Of a stretch of DNA of 64,000 nt, positions 11,874 through 24,900 are shown piece after piece (the stretch's first letter is position 1; each line of letters opens with the position of its first letter). The position numbers were made by a program, and so were the translations under genes. Under the pieces are notes generated by a model. It was given only the letters and a program-made list of their open reading frames with translations, ran no database searches and was not told the origin of the DNA. Origin of the DNA: Meghimatium bilineatum (taxonomy: Eukaryota > Mollusca > Gastropoda > Stylommatophora > Philomycidae); NCBI GenBank assembly GCA_034231615.1, contig CM067304.1, positions 16,295,944 to 16,359,943 of the forward strand. Reading direction: 5' to 3'.

Positions 11874-12001
11874 TTTACCTGAAGGGTTTGTAGATAATCT
11901 CGGCACAATGTTGTTTTTTACCTGAAGGGTTTGTAGATAATCTCGGCACAATGTTGTTTTTACCTGACGGGTTTGTAGATAATCTCGGCACAATGTTGTT
12001 G
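11874..12001. repeat. Short tandem triplication (TTTTTACCTGAAGGGTTTGT type)
   Basis: Three copies of about 47 bp ending in CTCGGCACAATG. Same in 26376-26505; only one copy in the older paralog (41363-41404). Confidence 0.88.
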
Positions 12002-12399
12002 TTATTCCGTGACATATTCTTTCCAGAAAGATGTTTTCCTTATGAATCTCTTGAAATCTCCTCGGGTTTGAGTGAATTTTCCTGCATACTCCAGGGACAT
12101 ATTAATTAATTTCTGGATATCTATTGTCCATCAGCGTCTTGGTCGGTCTTTTAATCTGCTCCAGTATAGCACACCCCCAGAAATACTATTTCCATATCAC
12201 TATGTCTCTTTACATTTCCGAAAAAACTCATGATTTCCTTCTCCATATGGTTTTAAGTAGACATCATTATAGGACATTGATTTTGTTTACCCTCCACCCC
12301 CCCCCCCTCTTGGTTCGACTTCCTTACTGTCGATGGTATTAGCACAATGTTATCACACATATTAACAATATAGATTGATTGAAACATAACATCATGGGG

Positions 12400-12480
12400 A
12401 TATTATTAGCTGAAGGCAGCGTTAACGGCAACCCGAGAGGGCGCCCAAGACGACGATAGTGCAGTGATATATCAGATTAT
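12400..12480 (+). mobile_element. LINE 3'-end scrap
   Basis: Translates to GSVNGNPRGRPRRR followed by a stop, the basic C-terminal motif (RGRPRRRW) common to RTE-like LINE proteins. Also at about 26906-26985 and 41800-41880. Too short to classify. Confidence 0.4.
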
Positions 12481-12499
12481 TTAAATATGTCTTTACGTT

Positions 12500-13735
12500 A
12501 CACCTTCTGGACAAGTCAATTCACCAAGAATCGCGGAGTGTTCATGGAATCCATAAAGACTAAGTTCTGGAAAGAATATGTCACATGGTGAGATTGATTG
12601 AATTCTGTCAAAGCAAGTGAAAACCAACAAAATTGTAATCGAATGTGCTGACACACGTCGCGAATAAAACGATATGAAAGATTAATACAAGTAATTAGTT
12701 CAATTAAAACACGAAAATATAAGTGGCCGGATAAAACGAACAGACCCATGTCGGCGGTTCTAGTCATTATTGGGCAATGATTGCACCTATCGGCTGATCA
12801 TTGACAGATCCATGTTTTTAATTGGATGGCGAAGCTAAGTACACGCAATTGTCGCTGCATGAGTGACACAGTCCACATGACATTTCTGTAGATAAATGTT
12901 TTCCTCAGCCTATCATACTTACTTGTGAGTGGTTGTTTAGTCAGGAAACGTTGCAATAATAATCATAATTTAAACAATAAAAATAATTGGACAAAATAAT
13001 TCATAGTACTATTTATCTAACAACCAATCAAAGTCGAAATAATGTCAGTAATAGCGACGACAGAACGTTGCTCTGCATGTTACACCACTTGGATACACTG
13101 ACTGTACTAGACAACACAGGGAATCTTCAGTTATTCTGGTATGTTGACTTTGTTATAGAATATTACTCTTACTGTATTTTGTTATAGATAATTATAGTTC
13201 TAAAATCTTTATAATAACTACGGAGAAGGTCCTCATGGGGTCTCAGAAACAATGGAGGATTTACGTATAAGCTAGACAAGTTATAGCTTAGGGCCCCCAC
13301 TTTTCTGAGCAATTGTCATATATACTTAAATTAGTTAAATATATTGCAGTATTATTTGTCCCAATGGCACAAGTCCTGAAAGCTTAAGGCCTTATCAATT
13401 CTACATCAGGACCTGCTCAGAAACAACTAATCTAACCTCGGTGATACCATCCCAGAACACGATCTTTAGAAAATCTAACAATCTTATATTGATTGCTGCT
13501 TTCTGTAATCAGGTTCAAGTTGACATCGGGGTGTAGAAGTTGAAAAATAATGTCAACAATTGGAAAGATAATAGAAATTCATCTGCAGTGGACATAACAC
13601 ACGATGATGATAAATACATTTCTTGCAAGTTACAAGTTGGTATCATATCTGAATCAAGACGATCGATTCTCTTTTTTGTAGTTCCAGTAACAGATAAATA
13701 AACAGATGAGTAAAGTAATTATAAAGCTAACACCA
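12500..13735. other. Intergenic sequence upstream of ICK2
   Basis: Shared with 27006-28240 and, diverged and interrupted, 41900-43925. A/T-rich; no coding exon or RNA gene recognised. Confidence 0.5.
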
Positions 13736-13737
13736 AC

Positions 13738-13992
13738 ACGAGATAAGTAACAATTTATAAACAGATCAGACCAAGTTGTCACTCAAGGCCTCAGTGTGGA
13801 ACATGTGTACACAGTTCAAAAATTGTTGACACGGCCGTGCATATATGTGGACAAGCACATCCGATAGCAGAGTATATTATTCAGGACTGCTCAGAATATG
13901 AAATGATGGGGCAAGTACACTGACTCAGAGAAACAACAGTGAAAGAAAAACTATACGGACCTCTGTACGAGTTTTTAAAATACAGTCAAGTT
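13738..13992 (+). mobile_element. C-terminal fragment of a second RNase H-type LINE
   Basis: Broken frame with HICGQAHPIAEYIIQDCSEYE and KLYGPLYEF, matching the CxCG..H...C end of I/Jockey-like LINE proteins. Better preserved at 43925-44187. Confidence 0.65.
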
Positions 13993-13996
13993 TAAA

Positions 13997-14262
13997 GAAG
14001 AGACAAAACTTCAGATATAAGCACATTACATACTAACTTCAGATATAAGCACATTACAGACTAACTTCAGATATAAACACATTACAGACTAACTTCAGAT
14101 ATAAGCACATTACAGACTAACTTCAGATATAAGCACATTACAGACTAACTTCAGATATAAGCACATTACAGACTAACTTCAGATATAAGCACATTACAGA
14201 CTAACTTCAGATATAAGCACATTACAGACTAACTTCAGATATAAGCACATTACAGACTAACG
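13997..14262. repeat. 28-bp minisatellite
   Basis: About nine copies of a 28-bp unit (CTTCAGATATAAGCACATTA core) derived from the LINE 3' UTR; a single copy remains at 44205-44232. Confidence 0.93.
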
Positions 14263-14343
14263 ACTGAAGAAGCAACTCCACTGATTTTCTAGGAAATAAG
14301 TTTATTCATCGCGCTTCTTAACAATCCGGTTACTCATTTATGG

Positions 14344-14571
14344 TCAAGATATACAAAAATAGGAAGGAGTGTTACCAAAAAAACCCCATAAAACGACCTA
14401 TCACGAGATACACACCGCTGTGTTCGTTTGAGCTCGTTGTTAGGTTGTTTTATGTTTTATTTTGGTAACACACCTACCTATTTTTGTATATCTTGACATT
14501 TGCCCAGTGTTACCCCAGCCACCTACTTCCTGTTTAGGGTTGTTACCCTACACTGGAACATTTATCACTAT
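14344..14571. mobile_element. Foldback MITE upstream of ICK2
   Basis: A 153-bp hairpin (14344-14496) with arms starting TCAAGATATACAAAAATAGG, plus a 75-bp tail with its own CCAGTGT/ACACTGG pairing. Flanked by a 10-bp duplication TCATTTATGG (14334-14343 and 14572-14581). The ICK4 unit has the empty site (ACTCATTTATG at 44321-44331). Confidence 0.8.
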
Positions 14572-14655
14572 TCATTTATGGTGCCGTTACCAGATTATGA
14601 GACGCAATCACAACATTAAAGCTCCTTATTAATCCAACATTTCATTATTTGTAAC

Positions 14656-14733
14656 TTGTTATATTTTTCAATGTTTTACAAAGATCACGACAAGCGACGT
14701 CAATCAAATAACATCAATAATAAGATGACCAAC
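14656..14733 (+). promoter_or_regulatory. ICK2 core promoter and 5' UTR candidate
   Basis: A TATA-like TTATATTTTT (14658-14667) lies about 70 bp before the ATG, then a conserved block with ACGTCA (14697-14702, half of a CRE/ATF site) followed by ATCAAATAA. All are conserved in ICK3 and in the diverged ICK4, although the surroundings differ. Transcription start is not determined. Confidence 0.45.
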
Positions 14734-14799
14734 ATGAAGTTGATGTTGTTAGTATTAGTGGTAGCCCTATTGATGACCGTAACACTTGTCGAATCTTGT
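14734..14799 (+). CDS. ICK2 exon 1: signal peptide
   Basis: First coding exon: 22 codons from ATG, beginning MKLMLLVLVVALLM, a typical hydrophobic signal sequence, ending Glu-Ser-Cys at a perfect GTAAGT donor (14800-14805). The codon boundary falls at the splice site (phase 0). I chose the ATG at 14734 over the in-frame ATG at 14725 because the ICK4 paralog has TTG at the latter. The matching exon 2, also phase 0, is at 21597-21704, giving an intron of about 6.8 kb that holds the (GATA)n tract, a 1.33-kb retroelement and a dead LINE. A direct join would give a precursor of about 57 residues with seven cysteines, one from this exon and six from exon 2. An extra small exon between them cannot be excluded. 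The intron opens with a (CT)n(CA)n(TA)n microsatellite. Confidence 0.75.
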
Positions 14800-14808
14800 G
14801 TAAGTTCT

Positions 14809-14811
14809 CAA

Positions 14812-14843
<32 letters not shown>

Positions 14844-14943
14844 TCTCTCTCTCACACACACACTTACTCACACACACACTCTCTCTCTCTCACACACACA
14901 CACTCACTCACACACACACACACAGATATATATATATATATAT
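14809..14943. repeat. (CT)n(CA)n(TA)n microsatellite in ICK2 intron
   Basis: Compound dinucleotide repeat starting 9 bp after the donor. Confidence 0.95.
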
Positions 14944-15104
14944 GGGCACAGTTGTATTGTTATTATATAAAATCAGTACTTTTTTGACAAAGCAATTCCT
15001 GATTGTTGTAGTTGTGCATTTCTGTCTTATAGTTTGATTTATGTTTCATAATGTTATAGATAAATTCCCAAAATAGCAAATGTGTTTGTTAACATTAATA
15101 ATAG

Positions 15105-15446
15105 GTCAGACAACTGAAACGAATACTCGGCGTGCCATTAAAAAAATTGAATTAGAAACGACAACATCAGACAATTAACCAAAACAATACCAGTATTGGA
15201 ACACACAAAAAGACAAAAGATCAAATGGTTTTCACACGCTTCCAGACTACCAACAGATAGCACTCCACAAATGGCCATGACACATAGACATCACGGCTAT
15301 AAAGCCAGAAACAGACCATGCAAAAGATGGATCACAGAAATCACAGAAGCCACAGGAACAAGCACACAACATCACACAAGAAGACCATCTCCATGGAACA
15401 CTTTTACCCATCCCATGACGCGGCAAGGCAGACAAGGATCACAGAG
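15105..15446 (+). mobile_element. 3' fragment of RTE-like LINE with GATA tail
   Basis: Encodes RQKIKWFSHASRLPTDSTPQ and YKARNRPCKRWITEITEATG, the C-terminal signature of endonuclease/RT-type LINEs, then runs directly into (GATA)n. 5'-truncated. The related minus-strand element at 44397-45510 also ends in GATA-like sequence (minus strand ATAGATAGGTAGA), so the tract is the LINE tail. Confidence 0.75.
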
Positions 15447-16429
<983 letters not shown>

Positions 16430-16441
16430 ACTGTTATATTG

Positions 16442-17771
16442 GGGTGCAAAGGGAACGCAGTGCTTTAGGCGGACCCAGGTTTAGCAGATAACGATGATCC
16501 CAAATGTACCTCCTCGCGGTGCACCCTGGTAACAGAAAACAGCAACTCGAGCTGATTCTGGCCAAATAATTTGAGGATGTCCGAGAATATGGAGGTAGCA
16601 GATGGAAAGAGATTTGACTGCAAGAGAGACAGACAATATCTACGATACCATTTGCATCATCACATACAGCGACACTGTCGACATACAGTGACGCCAGTTA
16701 ATCCAGTCAGAACATTGTAGGGGGGCCAAATGAAAAAAGCATGAAAAGGTGGATGCATGGCGAAAGACAGACAGATTTCATACTGTGTACAATGAAAAAA
16801 ATGAAAGGGCAGAACAGCGCTGAAGGGTAACGCCAACTGCAAATAGATAGTGGAAACGATTACGGAAATGGGAACTACAAGCTCTGTTATTTCGTGACGA
16901 GCTTCTAGTTACTTGATTTCCTATAGGCAGAGACCAATACCCAATAATTGGCGTCTAGCAAAGCAAAAAGACCTGGCCTAACTCTAATGTCGAATCTTCC
17001 TATACAGGAAACATGCTCGCAAAGAGAAAGGGTGCCGTAACCGATAGGCTCAGGAAAAAAAAGGGACAAAGATGGCAGTCCTGGCCCAACTCTACTGTCA
17101 AATTTTCCTATAGCGGAAATACACTTGCAGAGAGAAAGGGTTCCGTACCCAATGGGCTCAGGAACAAAAGAGACAACGAGTTTAGCCCTGGCCCAACTCC
17201 ACTGTCAGGTTTTCCCGTACCGGAAATACACTTGCAGAGAGAACGGGTTCAGTACCTGATGGGCTCAGGCGCTACTGGGACAAAGTCACTCAGCTCGAGA
17301 ACGCCTTGCTCTCAAACGCGTGGTGTGAGACTCGAACTTAGGCAAAGGGTTCACGATGTCCGTGAATGACACCTCGGCTAAGAGGGCGAAAGAGCTAGGG
17401 TCTAACTCTTCTGTTGAGTTATTCCTCTTAAGGAACCAGGCTTACGGATGAGAAACCGTTCAGTACCCAATGGGCACAGGCACATTACGTCCAATTACAC
17501 GAGGCAAGTTCATAGACAGTGGAACACCTCGTTAGAGACAGACTTGAGCAAAAAATTGTCTGGGTGAAGAGTCACCACACACACGCGTGCCTGGCGAAAG
17601 ATAGGGAGGCTGTCACAGGCTAGGGTAACCCAACCGAAATGTCAAGGCATGCCGAAATCGGATGTGCTAGACCTACAAGGCGCATAACGGTGGCACAACG
17701 TAATCACGCTCCCGGCGGAAATTGCACGGATATCCATGCTGGTTACAATGGAGCGAAGGCAAAACAAACAA
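16442..17771 (+). mobile_element. 1.33-kb non-coding retroelement, copy b
   Basis: Orthologous to copy a within the repeating unit. The target duplication ACTGTTATATTG is perfect here (16430-16441 and 17772-17783). Same start, internal triplicated block and A-rich tail. Confidence 0.78.
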
Positions 17772-17889
17772 ACTGTTATATTGATCAGCATCAGGTTTTA
17801 GGCAATCAGCTATTTACAGAAGTATTTAATATGTGAGAAGCGCTGTAGCCTAGCTGATAGTGAGCTTGCTTGCTATTATAGAGTTACAG

Positions 17890-20800
17890 GACTTCCGGTC
17901 AAAATAGCGGACATATCGACGTGTATTTTCTGTGTGACACCGTCAACTTCACTTGAAATATGGATTATTTCATTATTTCGTTTGGGATGTGGTGCTAGAT
18001 ATTTTAGCAAGGGGTGCACTCATCAATATCTTCGCCGTTGCCACGGAGTACGTGCATCAGAACTGAAATTTCAATGGTTATAGTCGTTATTTCACGTGAT
18101 TACAAGGCCTAGTACACAAAAAATGGCAGGTAAACGTAGACGTCCGAAAAGGGGCGGGGCCAAACGAAAAGGTCGACGTGCTGGAATGAGACGCCACATA
18201 TCAAAAGTCGTTCGTCTGTCTTTAAAATCGTTACGTGTGTTCTTCTGGAAAGTCGCTAGTGCCGAAAAACGACGTTCTGAGCTGAATATGTTGGTGTATA
18301 GCGCAGATACACAGATTGTGGCTTGACAGGAATCGCGTTTGATAATGAGAAACTGTCTTCAAGTCACCGGCTCTCATAGTTTCTACAATAGACGACATTT
18401 GGGCAAAAAATACTTGTACGGGAAGACACTGACGCAGTCGAGATAGATATGTCTGAATGGAATAGTGACGACATTCAGCTGCAAGCTGTCAGAGTATAAA
18501 AGGTACACCACACTTTCGTGCTCGTCAATGTGTATGCGTGCAACGCGAGCATGAAAGTACAGGGCTGCAAATTTTAAATGATGTTTTAAATGAAGAAAGA
18601 GAAGTCATTGTCTTTGAGGACTTTAATGCAGAAGGCAGATTTTGAGTCAATACTGCCTCAAATTAACAGAGAAGAGATCTTGAGGAAGCTTTGATTGATA
18701 TGAATTTAGTATGCATAAACGACGGGCGCATGACACCGTTGGCAGCTAGGGACGGCGATGATGACAATGCAAATGATTTGCACTTTGTGGCGGCTAATAT
18801 AGCACCCAGATGTAGATAGGATGTGCTGGGGCATCATTGAAGCGATCATTTGCCATGTGTCTTGTTGGTGGACAAAGGAAAAAATATACAACAGAGAGCT
18901 AAAGTGTCCTTCCAGTATGATCACAATGGTTGTCCATCGTAAGCAGAATTAGGAAGGAAAAACGTAGGACAAACTCCACCAATGCACATATGTGAAATCA
19001 ACCACCCCCCCCCCCTGGTTAAATGATGAGATTCAATATGCATGAAAGGGCAAATGTAGCACAGTTGTAGAGTGGCAAAAAGCAAGGAAAAAAAGTGATT
19101 GCACAAATGTTGGCAATGTTGGCTGGCAATGTTGTTCAACAAGATCCTAGCGAATGGCACAGAGGAAGAAGGCTGGTTGCATATTTACTTAATCCCACTA
19201 CCCAAGCCTGGCAAGTCATGCAAAGATGCAGGGCTTCAGGCTCATAACCATGAAGAATAGGATCGGCAAGTTGTCAGAAAAGATTATTGCGTGGATATTG
19301 TCCTTACATTTGGAGAGGAATAAAAGACTACCCTCAACATTGGGAGGCTATTGTAAATGTAAGAATACTTGACACAACGTCTCCGAATTAATTCAATTCA
19401 TGTTTGAAATTCTTAGAGACGTGCGCGGTTGTAATAGACCTGGAAGATCCTTATAACAGAGTGTCCTTGGAATTTTTGATGACCATAATGCTGCAACGTA
19501 AGTCCTTTTATTGTCAGGTGGAATGTCTCGGCCCTTTTTCAGAGACAGGTTGTTCTTAAGTGTGGAAATTGATCTTCGGCACAGTAATAAGCCTGTGACT
19601 ACCACAAGGGTCACCTCTGTCTCCAGTATTATTTAATGTGTATAAAGTTCAAATTACGAGTTCTCAGATTGCAGGACCTGGGAGAACTATGTCCTATGCT
19701 GATGACATCTTGGTATATAGGCAGGGCTAAGATAAAGAAACGAACGCCAGGAATTTGCAGAGGAAGCTTTATCGTTTATAGGAGTAGTGCTGTGATTCTG
19801 GAGCTTTTGTTAATTCATCAAAAGCATCAATCACATTGTTTTCCCTGAATAATCACATAGTAAACACGTCCGCGTCATCGGTTACTTTGAGAGGGGATGT
19901 CTCTGAAAGAACCAGTACAATGAAGTACGTGGGGGATATGTTGGACTGAAGTCTGAGCTTCAAAGATCATGTTGACCACATCATTGTAAAGGTCTTGCGG
20001 CGATGAAAGTTATGACTGCTGCTCAATGTGAACAGAGGCTGCTATTTCTGCAGTATCAGGGATTGGTTGTGGCGGTAGTACAGTACGTTCTGACTATTCT
20101 GCCACCGAGGCAGACTCATACAGAAAGACTGGATAGTGTCATGAGGCAATGTGAATCCTTTTGGGGTGTACGAAAGATACGTCGGCACAGGCAATGCGAT
20201 ACCTACTTGATTTCCCAACTACAGAGCAAACAATACAGATGTGCAGGGCGCGAGACTACCTACAAATCACCGCTGATAAAGAGGACCCTCTACACCCTGA
20301 AATTATCAAAGTGAAAGGCAGTCGACTTAAGAGAGGAAAGTCGTGGAGGGAGCGCGCGGAGGCCATTATACAAAGTGTGTGCAGATTATAGGATGTGCTA
20401 CGTGGTGTGGAATGAGGTCGCGCGCACGTAGAGTGTCCGACAGCCTTCAAAGTAATAATAACACTCAATAGAAAATAAAGGAAATGGTGTCCGACAATGG
20501 TGGAGTCTTATGTGCTTCTCTGATCGGTGAGAATTACAAGGAAGGTGATATGATTGCATATACAGATAGGTCGATTGAGAGACACATCAGCGGTGTCTGG
20601 GACTTGAAGGCTCAATGGTGGGGAAAGACCATCGGATGTGGTGCATTCGCTCAGAAAACAAGCATCATGAAAATGCAGTTTGTAGCAGTAACCAAAGCTT
20701 TGAAATGGGTGTGCTCGCAGAATGCGACACATGCCTGTACACTCAGTGACTCGATGGGCATGATTGTGAGAGTGCAGGTGGGGTACATTCGGGAAAAGTG

Positions 20801-21262
20801 GCTTGGCTGGTAGTTACTGTAGTTACTGTAACTGTATATTGTTATTTGAGTGTAGTTACTATAACTGTTAGCTGGCTGCATTGAAGAATTTATGTGTGCG
20901 GAAAGTGACTTTTTTTTTGTGCCAGGACATGCAGGAATCCAAGGTAATGAGAGAGCAGATAGGTTGGCGACACACGCTGCTACTACAGCTGTTGATGGAG
21001 CGATGGATAGGACAGACATTTTGAAGGCATTACGGAAAAACGCACGAACAAATGACTATACGTGACGATGACTCTTGTTCCATGACTAGAATAACGGAAT
21101 GTGGCGTGAAATGTGGTGTCGCTAGGAAGGAACGGTTTCGTGGGCGAGAAAGAATAATGGTCAGTCAACGGCGTACTGGGACAGTCAGTCAACTTGTAAT
21201 GGCGGATACACTCAAGGAGTGATGAGAGCGCATATGGACTTGTCCGGAATGCAGTGACGATG
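17890..21262 (+). mobile_element. Dead I/Jockey-like LINE, copy b
   Basis: Same element as copy a but with an intact N-terminus. ATG at 18123 opens a Lys/Arg-rich leader (MAGKRRRPKRGGAKRKGRR) running into endonuclease sequence (RRSELNMLVYSADTQIVA, then a stop). SYADDI near 19692; AYTDRS near 20560; the RNase H domain is interrupted at 20810-20870 by foreign minisatellite sequence. The 3' end and tail were removed by a deletion joining 21262 to sequence equivalent to 5908 of copy a. Confidence 0.85.
20810..20870 (+). repeat. Minisatellite sequence inserted in LINE RNase H (copy b)
   Basis: About 61 bp with the 33-bp unit (TGTAACTGTATATTGTTATT) splits the RNase H frame; copy a is uninterrupted at the same place (near 4280). 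GGCTG flanks both sides. Confidence 0.85.
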
Positions 21263-21596
21263 ATCATACTGTAAGACCGAAAGGCGCATATATCGCAGCA
21301 TTGCTGTACACCATGACCCAAATTATTCCCTTCTCTGGACTACATCCTGCTAATCTGCAGGAGTTTGAGAACGAACTCAGAATAAGTTTCTATACATGTT
21401 CCGTTTCCACATTTAACTAAAATAAAAACAGTTCAAAATCGTAAAACATGCGGCTTTCATTAGTTATCAAAATATATACGTTTTCCAAAGATAATGTGCA
21501 CCTATGTGTCTAGCTGTAATGCTATATACCATATATGAAAAATCAGAGATTTAAAAAAATATAATTGGTCTTTCCTTTAATTGTTAACACTGACAG

Positions 21597-21704
21597 TCAT
21601 GCAGGGGTAATTTCGGAGATTGCGGTCCATTATTAGTTTGGTGCTGCGGCGAATTGAGGTGTGAGTATAGAAGAATAACGCATGAAGGAAGAAGATGCTA
21701 CTAG
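21597..21704 (+). CDS. ICK2 exon 2: mature cystine-knot-like peptide
   Basis: Terminal exon after AG at 21595-21596; 35 codons and TAG at 21702-21704. Cysteine spacing is C-X6-C-X6-CC-X4-C-X11-C followed by Tyr-stop. Against ICK1 it differs at 14 of 35 residues, every cysteine and the GP..VWCCGEL core being kept; loop 1 and the last loop vary most and are rich in Arg and Gly. Only one of the 15 altered codons is synonymous. The peptide is basic. It pairs with the signal exon at 14734-14799. The 3' UTR begins with copies of a 33-bp minisatellite, and the conserved ATTAAA lies at 21975-21980. Nearly identical to ICK3 exon 2 (one base, Ile to Val). Confidence 0.8.
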   Translation, partial: SCRGNFGDCGPLLVWCCGELRCEYRRITHEGRRCY

Positions 21705-21716
21705 TAAACCACCTTA

Positions 21717-21945
21717 TAGGAAAAGGTTTGTCATGTAACTGTAATTGTATATTGTTATTTGAGTGTAGTTACTATATATTATAGGAAAAGTTTTGCCGTG
21801 TTACTGTAACTGTATATTGTTATTTGAGTGTAGTTACTTTAACTGTATATTGTTATTTGAGTGTAGTTACTTTAACTGTATATTGTTATTTGAGTGTAGT
21901 TACTTTAACTGTATATTGTTATTTGAGTGTAGTTACTGTTTGTTA
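21717..21945. repeat. 33/65-bp minisatellite in the ICK2 3' UTR
   Basis: Short version of the ICK1 array: one long unit, then four 33-bp units with TTACTTTAACTG junctions. Confidence 0.9.
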
Positions 21946-24900
21946 TCTTCTTCCATGTCAAACATTTTAGACATATTAAAGATGTATATGTACAAGATAA
22001 CAAGTGACCTTCAGACTCCAGAACACATTCTACAGACATCTCCACTCTTCATTGACCTAAGGACTTACACATAGCCACAAGAGCCATATCTGGAGGTATA
22101 ACTGTCTAACAATCGTTAGGACCTCCTGCTGACGAATGAATTCGTGGAGTTAATATTAAGACACATTAAAGACATGGAACTGTGTTGAAGATCTTGCTTG
22201 TATGTTGAGCCTAGGGTGGCATAGAAAAAAAGGCAGATACAAGTAGGAGAGAACTATTAAATGAAAATGGACATGAGACAGTCTGTGAGAATACACCATC
22301 AAAGCGTGAGGCGGAGGATGCTGGAGGTTAGTTGCTGGTATATTTTATTACCGAAAAGCTCTTGATTATGATGAGACAAGATCTGGACTGGATCGCGTAC
22401 AGAAGAAGAAGATCGTGAAGGTAACAGAGACAAATGGAGAGCCTGATTATGATGATGATTAAAGGACAAGGGAGTATGAGCTTATCACTTTTGTATCCTA
22501 TGCCAGGAGGTGTAGTATATTCTTTGTCTTCGTTCTCAAACTCCTTCAGATTAGCAGGATGTTGTCCAGAAAACGGAATGTAGTGTATCATGTTTTACAT
22601 TTTGGTTGTGATGTCTTCGCCTTTTGGACTCAGCATTGCTCCTGGCTCACATAGATCACTCACTGGATGTAGCAGTCAACTTCACTCCAAAACCTGCTTA
22701 GTCGTCTTACATTAAATGTGTAGGATGTAAAATTGTCGATATTCTTTGCTCCCTTCTCAAGGCTCGACAACACATGATCGAGGAGATAAAGTATTACTGC
22801 CAGCTCTTCTTTTTCTGTGTCCGTTTTCGAACTTCTGCACATTAGCAAGATCTGGTCAAGAAAACGCTGTGCCATGGTTTATCGCTTGACTGCGATATCC
22901 GCAAATTTTAGTTTGCAACATCCTATCTCATGTTCCATATTCTATGCAATTTACCGAAAGACAATGTACTCCTATGTATTTAGCAGCAATACTATAAATA
23001 AATGCTGGATACACAGTAGCATGAAAGAAAGCAATTTTTTTGCCGGTTCATGTTGTCATTGACCGAGGTACACAGAAAGGGCCATGATATGGATCTTTTG
23101 ATAGGTTCCAGAAACTCATCTCAATAATGGAAGATGTTAGTCGACAGTAGTTATGGAAAACAGAAAGTCGAACTGAAATACAATGTCAGAACAGACTGTC
23201 AGACTATTGGGTACTTGTATGAACAAATACAAGTAACATTATACAGGACAGTTCAACGCTTCAACCTTAAGGTCTTTTTTCAAGAAAATACAATACAAAC
23301 TGTCAACAAACAGATATAAGTGTTGCCAAACTAAGTATAAAAAAACCTAACAACAAGACACAGTGATAGACAACGTTTCGACTAAAAGGCCTTCATCAGG
23401 ACAAACTAGGACCACAGTAAACCAATATTACATAGTTGTGTAATATACATGGTTGTGATGGAAAGGGGAGAAGCATAATAGTGAATGGACGACGGAGGAA
23501 GCAAATATAGGACAACATGACAGGGGAGAGGAAGGTGTAGGTTTGAGGGGACGATAGTGGTAAGTAAGCAGCGGAAATTGTACAGAACAAGCAAAAATAA
23601 GTAAGATATAATGCAAGTAAAATAAAATAAATATAAATAAGAAATAAGTATCTCGAAAATTTATCAGCGTGGGAAAAAGGACGCATGAAACCAGGAAGTC
23701 AGATCATACACGGACTGATGCCCGTATACACCGTGAGAATACGCGGAGGCAGATAATATATATCTCCAGGCAGTAAGAGGCAATAAAATCAGACAATGGC
23801 CGAATAAACAGGAATAGGGAGAAAAGAGAGCGCGGGGCAAAAAAGAAAATAAGCAAAAGGCAGTGAAGTAAAAGCTGAAATGGTGGGGGTTTCGTATCCA
23901 TGACACTAACTGGATTGCCTATAGAAACAGATAGCAGGCGATGAGGGGATGAAAGAAGGCAGGAGAACAAAAAGGGAAAATAATGAGGCCAGGAAGAAGA
24001 AGTCAAAGTGGCAGATCGTCGGCCCCAAACCAAAACGGAGACACGTCATACAAGAAAGGGATATATTGGTGAAAGAGGGTCCAAGGTACGCAGGAAGAAC
24101 ACATTGGGGGGGGGGGTTAGCCATCACGGAAGAGCCGCTCGTGGAACTTTTATCCCTTCAATATCAATTAGAATAACGTGCTCATCAAGACACAATCACA
24201 AAAGCATTCGTTGGCAGACATTTTACAGCAGGTAACAGCGACGTACGTATACAATAATATTGCAATAGAGACACACATTAAAACAAATTACGGGGAACCA
24301 CAACGAAATAAAACAACTATAAATGAAAATACCATTAATAGCAACCGACCATATCCACCAGCACCTAAACCTAAATAAATGAATGATCTGTAGGCAGACC
24401 ATATGGCTAATGGCTACCATACTGCAATAGATATAGATTTTCTAGTGTGTACTTCACTCTATTGTCAATGGTGCGTGATTTTATTGCAGACACTATCGCT
24501 CACTCGTGTTGTTATGCTTTTAAATGTCGATGATAGTCGTACAGACATTCAAGTCACTGCTATACAATTTTTCACAATCAACAAACCGTTAAATAGAAAA
24601 AAAGTAATCTTAAATGAAAGAGCAATCTTTTGTTGAAGAAATCATGATAGACCACAGAAAATGTGTCCCAGAAGTAGGTCACGAAAAAGAAATGGCGTGA
24701 GAACCATTGATCCACAGAACAAAACAACAAATGTGTTTACCTAGCGAGAGAATAGAACAATCGTATATACATGCATTTATCTGCTGGAGGATACTGAGCA
24801 GCTATGGTTCTGCAATTACCAATTTCAAGTTTTGTGTTAAAATAGTAACCACGAAATAGGCAAAAATTGAGAATATTATTTGTTATCTTCCTCATTGTTA

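Noticed and set aside
14656-14970. 104-codon frame including the ICK2 signal exon
   Set aside because: Reads through the GTAAGT donor into (CT)n/(CA)n; the coding part ends at 14799.
18096-18326. Arg/Lys-rich protein resembling a histone tail or protamine
   Set aside because: It is the basic N-terminus of the LINE endonuclease frame; endonuclease motifs follow directly.
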